Shown here one piece after another: positions 46,301 through 58,800 of a stretch of DNA of 64,000 bases. Position 1 is the stretch's first letter. Every line of letters begins with the position of its first letter. A program made the translations under genes and the position numbers. The stretch is taken from positions 29,068,077-29,132,076 of the forward strand of contig NC_081136.1 of the NCBI RefSeq assembly GCF_958295425.1, given 5' to 3'. The notes below the pieces were generated by a model. The model was not told where the DNA came from. It saw nothing but the letters and a program-made list of their open reading frames with translations, and made no database searches. Source of the stretch: Solea solea. Its lineage: Eukaryota > Chordata > Actinopteri > Pleuronectiformes > Soleidae.

Positions 46301-49300
46301 GTATGTCGTCCAAAATGGGCCAAAAATGCCATAGTATAGTATGTCGTCCAAAATGGGCCAAAAATGCCATAGTATAGCATGTCGTCCAAAATTGGCCAAA
46401 AATGCCATAGTATAGCATGTCGTCCAAAATTGGCCAAAAATGCCATAGTATAGTATGTCGTCCAAAATGGGCCAAAAATGCCATAGTATAGTATGTCGTC
46501 CAAAATTGGCCAAAAATGCCATAGTATAGTATGTCGTCCAAAATCACTCAAAAATGCCATAGTATAGTATGTCGTCCAAAATTGGCCAAAAATGCCATAG
46601 TATAGTATGTCGTCCAAAATGGGCCAAAAATGCCATAGTATAGTATGTCGTCCAAAATGGGCCAAAAATGCCATAGTATAGCATGTCGTCCAAAATTGGC
46701 CAAAAATGCCATAGTATAGCATGTCGTCCAAAATGGGCCAAAAATGCCATAGTATAGCATGTCGTCCAAAATCACTCAAAAATGTCATAGTATAGCATAT
46801 CGTCCAAAATGGGACAAAAATGTCATAGTAGAGCATGTCGTCCAAAATGGGCCAAAAATGCCATAGTATAGCATGTCGTCCAAAATTGGCCAAAAATGTC
46901 ATAGTATAGCATGTCGTCCAAAATTGGCCAAAAATGCCATAGTATAGCATGTCGTCCAAAATTGGCCAAAAATGTCATAGTATAGCATGTCGTCCAAAAT
47001 GGGACAAAAATGCCATAGTATAGTATGTCGTCCAAAATTGGACAAAAATGCCATAGTATAGCATGTCGTCCAAAATTGGCCAAAAATGCCATAGTATAGT
47101 ATGTCGTCCAAAATTGGCCAAAAATGCCATAGTATAGTATGTCGTCCAAAATTGGCCAAAAATGCCATAGTATAGTATGTCGTCCAAAATGGGCCAAAAA
47201 TGCCATAGTATAGTATGTCGTCCAAAATGGGCCAAAAATGCCATAGTATAGCATGTCGTCCAAAATTGGCCAAAAATGCCATAGTATAGCATGTCGTCCA
47301 AAATGGGCCAAAAATGCCATAGTATAGCATGTCGTCCAAAATTGGCCAAAAATGCCATAGTATAGCATGTCGTCCAAAATTGGCCAAAAATGCCATAGTA
47401 TAGCATGTCGTCCAAAATTGGCCAAAAATGCCATAGTATAGCATGTCGTCCAAAATTGGCCAAAAATGTCATAGTATAGCATGTCGTCCAAAATGGGACA
47501 AAAATGCCATAGTATAGCATGTCGTCCAAAATTGGCCAAAAATGCCATAGTATAGCATGTCGTCCAAAATGGGCCAAAAATGCCATAGTATAGTATGTCG
47601 TCCAAAATTGGCCAAAAATGCCATAGTATAGCATGTCGTCCAAAATCACTCAAAAATGCCATAGTATAGTATGTCGTCCAAAATGGGCCAAAAATGCCAT
47701 AGTATAGCATGTCGTCCAAAATTGGCCAAAAATGTCATAGTATAGCATGTCGTCCAAAATGGGCCAAAAATGCCATAGTATAGCATGTCGTCCAAAATTG
47801 GCCAAAAATGTCATAGTATAGCATGTCGTCCAAAATGGGACAAAAATGCCATAGTATAGCATGTCGTCCAAAATGGGCCAAAAATGCCATAGTATAGCAT
47901 GTCGTCCAAAATGGGCCAAAAATGCCATAGTATAGCATGTCGTCCAAAATGGGCCAAAAATGCCATAGTATAGCATGTCGTCCAAAATTGGCCAAAAATG
48001 TCATAGTATAGCATGTCGTCCAAAATTGGCCAAAAATGCCATAGTATAGCATGTCGTCCAAAATGGGACAAAAATGCCATAGTATAGCATGTCGTCCAAA
48101 ATGGGACAAAAATGCCATAGTATAGCATGTCGTCCAAAATCACTCAAAAATGTCATAGTATAGTATGTCGTCCAAAATTGGCCAAAAATGCCATAGTATA
48201 GCATGTCGTCCAAAATTGGCCAAAAATGCCATAGTATAGCATGTCGTCCAAAATGGGACAAAAATGTCATAGTATAGCATGTCGTCCAAAATGGGACAAA
48301 AATGCCATAGTATAGCATGTCGTCCAAAATGGGCCAAAAATGCCATAGTATAGCATGTCGTCCAAAATTGGCCAAAAATGTCATAGTATAGTATGTCGTC
48401 CAAAATTGGCCAAAAATGCCATAGTATAGCATGTCGTCCAAAATTGGCCAAAAATGTCATAGTATAGTATGTAGTCCAAAATTGGCCAAAAATGCCATAG
48501 TATAGTATGTCGTCCAAAATGGGCCAAAAATGCCATAGTATAGCATGTCGTCCAAAATGGGCCAAAAATGCCATAGTATAGCATGTCGTCCAAAATTGGC
48601 CAAAAATGCCATAGTATAGCATGTCGTCCAAAATGGGCCAAAAATGCCATAGTATAGCATGTCGTCCAAAATCACTCAAAAATGTCATAGTATAGTATGT
48701 CGTCCAAAATGGGACAAAAATGCCATAGTATAGCATGTCGTCCAAAATGGGGCAAAAATGCCATAGTATAGTATGTCGTCCAAAGTCACTCAAAAATGTC
48801 ATAGTATAGCATGTCGTCCAAAATTGGCCAAAAATGCCATAGTATAGCATGTCGTCCAAAATGGGCCAAAAATGCCATAGTATAGCATGTCGTCCAAAAT
48901 TGGCCAAAAATGCCATAGTAAAGCATGTCGTCCAAAATGGGCCAAAAATGCCATAGTATAGCATGTCGTCCAAAATTGGCAAAAAACGCCATAGTATAGT
49001 ATGTCGTCCAAAATTGGCCAAAAATGCCATAGTATAGCATGTCGTCCAAAATTGGCCAAAAATGTCATAGTATAGTATGTCGTCCAAAATGGGCCAAAAA
49101 TGCCATAGTATAGCATGTCGTCCAAAATGGGACAAAAATGCCATAGTATAGCATGTCGTCCAAAATCACTCAAAAATGTCATAGTATAGTATGTCGTCCA
49201 AAATTGGCCAAAAATGCCATAGTATAGCATGTCGTCCAAAATTGGCCAAAAATGCCATAGTATAGCATGTCGTCCAAAATTGGCCAAAAATGCCATAGTA

Positions 49301-52300
49301 TAGCATGTCGTCCAAAATGGGCCAAAAATGCCATAGTATAGCATGTCGTCCAAAATTGGCAAAAAACGCCATAGTATAGTATGTCGTCCAAAATTGGCCA
49401 AAAATGCCATAGTATAGCATGTCGTCCAAAATTGGCCAAAAATGTCATAGTATAGTATGTCGTCCAAAATGGGCCAAAAATGCCATAGTATAGCATGTCG
49501 TCCAAAATGGGACAAAAATGCCATAGTATAGCATGTCGTCCAAAATCACTCAAAAATGTCATAGTATAGTATGTCGTCCAAAATTGGCCAAAAATGCCAT
49601 AGTATAGCATGTCGTCCAAAATTGGCCAAAAATGCCATAGTATAGCATGTCGTCCAAAATGGGACAAAAATGTCATAGTATAGCATGTCGTCCAAAATGG
49701 GACAAAAATGCCATAGTATAGCATGTCGTCCAAAATGGGCCAAAAATGCCATAGTATAGCATGTCGTCCAAAATGGGCCAAAAATGCCATAGTATAGCAT
49801 GTCGTCCAAAATGGGCCAAAAATGCCATAGTATAGCATGTCGTCCAAAATTGGCCAAAAATGCCATAGTATAGCATGTCGTCCAAAATGGGCCAAAAATG
49901 CCATAGTATAGCATGTCGTCCAAAATCACTCAAAAATGTCATAGTATAGTATGTCGTCCAAAATGGGACAAAAATGCCATAGTATAGCATGTCGTCCAAA
50001 ATGGGGCAAAAATGCCATAGTATAGCATGTCGTCCAAAATTGGCCAAAAATGCCATAGTATAGCATGTCGTCCAAAATGGGACAAAAATGTCATAGTATA
50101 GCATGTCGTCCAAAATGGGACAAAAATGCCATAGTATAGCATGTCGTCCAAAATGGGCCAAAAATGCCATAGTATAGCATGTCGTCCAAAATGGGCCAAA
50201 AATGCCATAGTATAGCATGTCGTCCAAAATGGGCCAAAAATGCCATAGTATAGCATGTCGTCCAAAATTGGCCAAAAATGCCATAGTATAGCATGTCGTC
50301 CAAAATGGGCCAAAAATGCCATAGTATAGCATGTCGTCCAAAATCACTCAAAAATGTCATAGTATAGTATGTCGTCCAAAATGGGACAAAAATGCCATAG
50401 TATAGCATGTCGTCCAAAATGGGGCAAAAATGCCATAGTATAGTATGTCGTCCAAAATCACTCAAAAATGTCATAGTATAGCATGTCGTCCAAAATTGGC
50501 CAAAAATGCCATAGTATAGCATGTCGTCCAAAATGGGCCAAAAATGCCATAGTATAGCATGTCGTCCAAAATTGGCCAAAAATGCCATAGTATAGCATGT
50601 CGTCCAAAATGGGCCAAAAATGCCATAGTATAGCATGTCGTCCAAAATTGGCAAAAAACGCCATAGTATAGTATGTCGTCCAAAATTGGCCAAAAATGCC
50701 ATAGTATAGCATGTCGTCCAAAATTGGCCAAAAATGTCATAGTATAGTATGTCGTCCAAAATGGGCCAAAAATGCCATAGTATAGCATGTCGTCCAAAAT
50801 CACTCAAAAATGTCATAGTATAGTATGTCGCCTAAAATGGGCCAAAAACGCCATAGTATAGCATGTCGTCCAAAATTGGCCAAAAACGCCATAGTATAGC
50901 ATGTCGTCAAAAATTGGCCAAAAACGCCATAGTATAGCATGTCGTCCAAAATGGGCCAAAAATGCCATAGTATAGTATGTCGTCCAAAATCACTCAAAAA
51001 TGTCATAGTATAGTATGTCGTCCAAAATCTGCAAAAAACGTCATAGTATAGTATGTCGCCCAAAAGTATAGCATGTCGTCCAAAATGGGCCAAAAATGCC
51101 ATAGTATAGCATGTCGTCCAAAATGGGCCAAAAATGCCATAGTATAGCATGTCGTCCAAAATTGGCCAAAAATGTCATAGTATAGCATGTCGTCCAAAAT
51201 TGGCCAAAAATGCCATAGTATAGTATGTCGCCCAAAATGGGCCAAAAATGCCATAGTATAGTATGTCGTCCAAAATTGGCCAAAAATGCCATAGTATAGT
51301 ATGTCGTCCAAAATTGGCCAAAAATGCCATAGTATAGTATGTCGCCCAAAATTGGCCAAAAATGCCATAGTATAGCATGTCGTCCAAAATGGGGTAAAAA
51401 TGCCATAGTATAGTATGTCGTCCAAAATTGGCCAAAAATGCCATAGTATAGCATGTCGTCCAAAATTGGCCAAAAATGCCATAGTATAGCATGTCGTCCA
51501 AAATTGGCCAAAAATGTCATAGTATAGCATGTCGTCCAAAATGGGCCAAAAATGCCATAGTATAGTATGTCGTCCAAAATCACTCAAAAATGCCATAGTA
51601 TAGTATGTCGTCCAAAATTGGCCAAAAATGCCATAGTATAGTATGTCGTCCAAAATGGGCCAAAAATGCCATAGTATAGTATGTCGTCCAAAATGGGCCA
51701 AAAATGCCATAGTATAGCATGTCGTCCAAAATTGGCCAAAAATGCCATAGTATAGCATGTCGTCCAAAATTGGCCAAAAATGTCATAGTATAGCATGTCG
51801 TCCAAAATGGGACAAAAATGCCATAGTATAGCATGTCGTCCAAAATGGGACAAAAATGCCATAGTATAGCATGTCGTCCAAAATTGGCCAAAAATGTCAT
51901 AGTATAGCATGTCGTCCAAAATTGGCCAAAAATGTCATAGTATAGCATGTCATCCAAAATTGGCCAAAAATGCCATAGTATAGCATGTCGTCCAAAATGG
52001 GCCAAAAATGCCATAGTATAGCATGTCGTCCAAAATTGGCCAAAAATGCCATAGTATAGCATGTCGTCCAAAATTGGCCAAAAATGTCATAGTATAGCAT
52101 GTCGTCCAAAATGGGACAAAAATGCCATAGTATAGCATGTCGTCCAAAATGGGCCAAAAATGCCATAGTATAGTATGTCGTCCAAAATTGGCCAAAAATG
52201 TCATAGTATAGTATGTCGTCCAAAATTGGCCAAAAATGTCATAGTATAGCATGTCGTCCAAAATTGGCCAAAAATGCCATAGTATAGTATGTCGTCCAAA

Positions 52301-52722
52301 ATTGGCCAAAAATGCCATAGTATAGTATGTCATCCAAAATTGGCAAAAAATGCCATAGTATAGCATGTCGTCCAAAATTGGCCAAAAATGCCATAGTATA
52401 GTATGTCGTCCAAAATTGGCCAAAAATGCCATAGTATAGTATGTCATCCAAAATTGGCAAAAAATGCCATAGTATAGTATGTCGTCCAAAATCACTCAAA
52501 AATGCCATAGTATAGTATGTCGTCCAAAATTGGCCAAAAATGTCATAGTATAGCATGTCGTCCAAAATGGGACAAAAATGCCATAGTATAGTATGTCGTC
52601 CAAAATCACTCAAAAATGCCATAGTATAGTATGTCGTCCAAAATTGGCCAAAAATGTCATAGTATAGTATGTCGTCCAAAAATCACTTAAAAATGCCTTA
52701 GTATAGTATAGTATTTAGAGCG
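43346..52722. repeat. 38-bp minisatellite array, about 246 copies, with higher-order structure
   Basis: The unit is 38 bp and carries, in order, CATAGTATAG, then GCATG or GTATG, then TCGTCC with one CpG, then AAAAT, a variable block (TTGGCC, GGGCC, GGGAC or TCACTC) and AAAAATG. About 9,376 bp divided by 38 gives roughly 246 copies. Monomers differ at a few fixed positions, and the order of variants repeats over long distances. The first and last monomers are degenerate, and a truncated stretch lies at 51030-51075. On the minus strand the unit has no stop in any frame except in TCACTC monomers, so long artificial open frames appear (up to 334 codons). On the plus strand TAG occurs in every unit. 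The array fills the space between the convergent dnm1l and troponin T genes. Confidence 0.97.
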
Positions 52723-52757
52723 ATATTCAAACAAAGCAGAGACTCACAAGCTGTAGT

Positions 52758-52771
52758 TTTATTATTTTATT
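52758..52771 (-). terminator. Candidate troponin T poly(A) signals
   Basis: Two AATAAA hexamers read on the minus strand at 52763-52758 and 52771-52766, about 105 bases past the troponin T stop and just 36 bases before the array edge. Confidence 0.55.
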
Positions 52772-52873
52772 GTTTGTCTTCCCCCAGTTCTTACAGTTCT
52801 TGCCTTTATTGAAGTGAAATTAAAGATTAGTCACTGCTGCATATTTTCAGCCTCTTCCTCACAGCACTGATGT

Positions 52874-55800
52874 TTATCTCAGCCTGCCTTTGGTCTTGCC
52901 TCTTCCTTTGGCACTGTGGAATCAGACAAAAAACATGTGTTGGCATGAAAAGATGCATTTAACAGATTTTTTGTATAGAAGTATGGACGTTCAGGTGTAC
53001 CACCAAAGATTAAGAGCTTTTCATTTCTTTTGGATCCTGGTGGCAATACAGACAAAAATGGTCAAATAAAAAACTAATACTCTAGCATATATAATAATAC
53101 ATGTCCACACTCCTGAATATTGTCATTGTTTACCAGAAACATTTTATTCTCATCTCAAAAAGTCCTTGAATGTTAGATAAAAACAGGCCCTGAAATAAAA
53201 TGTCCAAAGTTTTAATTTATGACGTAGGACACGGACAGTGAAGATTCTTGTCAAGAATAAAGGAAAGGACTGATTACAAACCCCAAAGTGTCCTGCTGTT
53301 AGAAGAGGGAAAAAAACCCACATCACACAGCCTTACCTTTGATACACCGTCAATGTTGTCTTTATAAACCTGGCTGTGCCTTTAAAATCTGATAAACCAC
53401 AGTCTTATCATCTACTAACAGATGTAATATCTGATTTAAAATGCTGCAGAAACATCGACCAGATGTCTTATTGTTTCCGTGTTACCTTAAACTATGATGG
53501 AGTCAACATTTCTGTCTGAATTCAAAGACTGAACAGATCAATTTACAGATGTCCTTTTGAAACATTTTAACTGATACTGATGAAAGAAAATAGCATGTGG
53601 GGCGTTGTCTTCTACAAGGACAGTATTCATTCACCTGTCCTCATCATTCACCTGTGCTCATCACCATTCACCTGTCCTCATCATTCACCTGTCCCCATCA
53701 TTCACCTGTCCTCATCAATAACCTGTCCTCGATATTCACCTGTCCTCACATTCACCTGTCCTCATCACATCATCATTCACCTGTCCTCACATTCACCTGT
53801 CCTAATCACATCATCAAGTATTGATTGGTTGCTTCAAATGGTGCATACTTTAATTTATATATACTGGCTGTAGCTGCACTAAGATACAGGTGTTTTTTTC
53901 ACTACATTAAATACAAACTTCCTCAGCATCAAAGTAGTTTTACCTCGCGTCACTGCAGCCTGGGGTCGTCTCTCTCTGCACTGACCAGGTCTGGATTTCT
54001 GACCCTCCTGCACACGCACACACACGCACACACACACGGCAAATCTACACAAGCAGGAGGCTCACACTCCTCATTAAGCTTTACTTACAACTTCTGCTGC
54101 TCAGTGATTCGGATCTGGAGCAGATTGATCTGAAATTCAGGCCACATTCATTTTAGACAGTTGCCCTGAGGACAGCCTTGTATACATACATTTAAGCATT
54201 TACCTTTTCTGTAACTAAGAGTAGGTGAAGGATACTGTGTTCAGTTCTTCAGATGTAGTATACATTATTTCTCAATCACATCTAGAAAATACAAGAAACC
54301 TGTATGCAGTATTAAAATAAACTAGCGGCCCGCGGGCCACATATAGTCCCCCAATCGATTACATGCGGCCCAACACTTAATATCATGTTATAATGAAAAC
54401 ATGGCCCGCAACCTCCTCGAGGCACAGCTGCCAGTGAGGTGATGGAATACAGACAGAATATAATCCTAAAAATCATTGCTAGCAATATTTTTTTATAATA
54501 GTAATAATATGACATTTGGTTGCATTACATTCAACATTAAATAACATATAATATATGGTGTTTTAATTCCAGGTGTCCACGTTATTATTCACATTTTAAA
54601 TTGATTTCTGATTTTGCGATTAAAAGATTAATTTTGCATATATGTTTTACTATATCAAACCAATCACTTTTATTTTGAAATTATGTGAAATATCACCATG
54701 AATATCTTTATTGTGATATCATGATGGAATATTGTATAATAATATCCTTTTTTTTCCTCTAGTCCGGCCCCTCATTGACCAGACTATACTCTCATTGGCC
54801 CCCGTCATTTGAAAGTGTCAAGTATTTATTGTGACCCACTCTTACACTTTAACATAACACAACATTGGCTCTCTTAAAAGTGGAGTGGAAACCTATTTAA
54901 GGTTGGTAAAACCAGTGTTTTTGCTACTATTTCAGGTGGACAAATATCTGCTGTATACACACAAACGCTCCCTCAGTCAGTTATACACTGGAGCTCCAGA
55001 ATACTCCAGAATAAGTCAATGTTTTCATTGAAACCATTGTCACAAAAGTGGATTTATTCTTCCCCAGATGTATCAGTAAGATAAAATGATATTAACGTGT
55101 AATTTCATAAAACACTTACATCATATTTCTGTCTCTTCAGTATCTCCATAAGCTCAAACTTCTCCGACTCCAGTGTCATCAGCCACTGCCTCAGCTCACT
55201 GGCCTTATCCCTTTAACACACAACCCAGGAGGAGATCAGGAAACTCAGACAAAGACACTGGAAGTGTGGAGTATCTTCATTTCACTCACTTCACTTTGTC
55301 CTCGGTGAGATGATCAACGATGAGTGGCTTCCTCCTCTCGGCCAATATCTTCCTCTTCTTCTCTCGCTCCGTCTGCTTCTTCGCTCCCTTCTTGCCATCG
55401 TGCTGGACACGGAGAGCACAGGATATTAAAATTCGCTCAGTTCCCCTCAGTGTCCAAACACAACACTATATTTTTTACCATAACATAATATAGTTGGTGT
55501 TATTCTGTACAAACATGACCAAAAAAAGAAAATCCTCCAGGGTGGAGGTAAATCAAAACCTTTAAACTCAGACTTGCAAGTAAATTCCTTGACACTTTAT
55601 TATAATATTTTATATTTAATCCTTTCTACCTTGTAGAGCAGTCAAGGTCTTCCATAACGTCTTATTGTATATCTACATATTTGTCTATGAACATAAATCC
55701 GTGACTGACCCTCTGTTGGGAGGTGCCATACTGCTGAGTTATGTTGGTAAGAGCCTTCTTCTTCTTGGCGTCGTCGTCCTGCTTCTTGCGCGCCTCCTCC

Positions 55801-58800
55801 AGCTCCTTCCGCTCCTTTTCTTCCTGCAGAACAGATTGTACAACACAATCAGGAGAAAGAAGAAACACCTGTTCACCCTTGAAAGACTCAGGTGACCTTT
55901 ACAAGAGCTGCAAATAAATCCGTTCCCCCCGTGACAATAGGATTAATATTGATTTCACCGACATTTTTCTTTTTTTCCTTCTTTTCGCCTCTTGTGGGCA
56001 GTGGAAACAAACAACTTAATACAAAACGGACATTATCAGCTCTCAAGCTGACAGAGTGAAGCTGTTTCCATACTTATCTGGCTGCTGAATACTATGAAAG
56101 TCTGGGGATTTAAGAAAAATATGAAGAGATAATGTAAGTGGAGGGTTCAGTGTGTGGTGGTTGGTTCATTCTGGATGAGAATTAACAGCAGCTCATTATA
56201 CTCTGACATCACAAATCACATGTTTATTACCTAACCAGTCAGAAACTAGAAAGACAGCCTGGTAAAGATTTGTTGTTTTAGCAATACTATAATGACCATA
56301 ATACCATAATTATTTATTATAACACTTTATTCCAACACGTCCAAAAAATGCCGCAAACATGTATGTAGTTTTAAAATAATTAAATAAACTGCTTCTACAG
56401 GTTAAAGCGACAAGGATTTCGTTAACACTGAGTGTATCACAGACGTCACGTTCGCACAACTACAGTGTTTTTCTTAATTTTAAGTTGTTAATACACTATT
56501 TTAACATGCTGTAAACTGCCAGATATTGAAAGTTATTCAGGAAATATGGGCAAAGGCATTTAGTCACAGAACATTTTCTGGGCCTTTTATGGTTAAAATA
56601 AGCAAAAAAGAAAAGTCCACACCTACATTTCAAGGCTTAGGTGTTACTTGAACAATAACATGTGGAACCCTAATTAATATTCTTAGTAAACACCTATTAC
56701 TATTTATTCATGACAAGTTTGCTAAGACCAACTTTCAGTCACATCATTTTAATCCAAATGCCAATCATCATATAATCTGACAGACATAAAAACAACAAAG
56801 AGTACTGTGTTCTTAATTAATTCACCAAAATATTTAAATTCACTCAAAGAAACCAAAAACAAGTTGAGCTGAAGGACACAAAAATGTTCTGTGTAGCAAA
56901 GAGTAACTTGGTGATAACAAAAGAAAACTGACTCAAATGCAGGAAATGACTCAGGTTTCTCTGCAGTACTTGACTCTAATGCAGGTTTTCAGTAAATGAA
57001 GGAGCAGGTGAAGCAAAGAAAACACAAAGGAGAAACGCTGGAGCACTATTTGAAAAAAACAGAAACTGGCAGGGAACAAAGGGGAACACTGAAGACTCGA
57101 GGCGGACATAACGAGACACAGGTGAAAACGAGTAGGAACAGGTGTGCGTAATTAAGGGAAAACACATGGGCAGGAAGTTCATCAAGACAAGACACAAACG
57201 GGGAAGAAAAGCTTCAAATTAAAACAGGAAGTATATTATTGAGTCCATTTTATCTTTTATGGCAAACCTTTTCAACAAAACAAGAAATATGTGACAGAAA
57301 AGTGAGGATTGAGCCAGGGTAGCTCAGTGGTTGGGGTGAGTTGTCTTTCAACTGGAAAGTTGTGGGTTCAATTCCTGACCCTGCTAGTGTATGTGTCCTT
57401 GAGCAAGAGACTTAACCCACGCAGCATGTGAATGGGTGAATGGCAAAACTATAGAAGAGACTAGAAAAGCGCTTTATACATACAGACCATTACCAACTCT
57501 TCTTCTGATTTTATTTGGTAGTCACGAGCAACAGAGAGAGTTGCTAGGAAATATAAATAAAGATCTGAATTTTGTAACAAAGTATTTGTACTTTGTTACA
57601 TTACAACACCGAGTATCTGTCGCCTCCTGCAGCCACATGAGACTGCTCGCACATGTCCAACTCCCTGATTGTATTTCTGAAACTAGGTGGAACTGCAGGG
57701 CGCCAGTCATTTATTTGTTGTTTACGCCGTCAAGCCTTGAAAAGGATGCGATGACTGGCAATTACTCACAGCAACACGAGCCTGCCTCTCTTTCTCCAGC
57801 TCAGTACGGATCCTCTGCTGGTCGGCCCTCTCAGCACGACGCTTCTCCTTCACACACAGAAGCACAAACACACGCACACTCAGAAACACAGTGTAATTGT
57901 TGGATGGTGCATCACTCCAGCGGTCTGACGCTTCTTCTGGAAGACTTACGATCCTGTTAACAAGAGCGATGAGCTCCTGCTCGTCCTTCTTCCTCTGAAT
58001 GAAATGGGCCTTGATGAGTGACTGCAGCTCAGTCAGATCCTTCTCCTGACGCTTCTTATGGATGTCCTGCAGACACACAGCCGCAGGTTTAACGTGATGT
58101 AGAGGAGGAACTCCACTCTTGACATCAAGTCATAAATCTTAAATCAGGACCTTTCAGCTCAATTTCAAGTGCGAGAGATGCAAATACAACCAGTTATTTG
58201 AATTCAAAGACTTCTGTAAATGTGTATATATATATATATATATACGCATGTATACATATACACATATATACATACACACATACATACATATTTACATACA
58301 CAGACATACATATACACACATATATGTACATATAGACACATACACATATATACACACACACATTAAAAAACAAACTATATATAGTTATTATAGTTATATT
58401 TATTGTGCAAAAGTCAATTTTCAGTGTCCAATTAACCTAATCGTCAATTTTGCGTGTCATTATAGCGTTGCTAAAACAACATACCTAATGGTGGTCTTAG
58501 ACTTTTGCACAGTAATGTACTTTTGCACGTGTGTTGCTTAAGAAGATATTTGAATATTTTAAAAGGTAAACACAATCCCCTTTCCTTTTTTCCCCTTATC
58601 TGTGCACTATAAATAGTTTCGCTTAAAGCCTGGAAAAGGGGGAAATGACCAGCTGGCCTTTTAAAAAAGTAAAAAAGACAGTCTCTGATACACCTTGTTT
58701 GTTTTGTTGCACAAAAACTGTACTAAAATAATAAGTAAAGTAAAACATATTAGATTGTATTAAATAATTTATGAAATAAAAAATTAATCACAATTAAAAT

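Noticed and set aside
43221..52679. Many long minus-strand open frames (up to 334 codons) with a repetitive aromatic protein
   Set aside because: They are all readings of one 38-bp unit, overlap in three frames, lack splice or start context, and are explained by the absence of stop triplets in the unit on that strand.
57310..57380. tRNA gene, suggested by A- and B-box-like motifs
   Set aside because: The sequence continues into a SINE body also present at 31905-32162, and no cloverleaf with matched acceptor stem is apparent.
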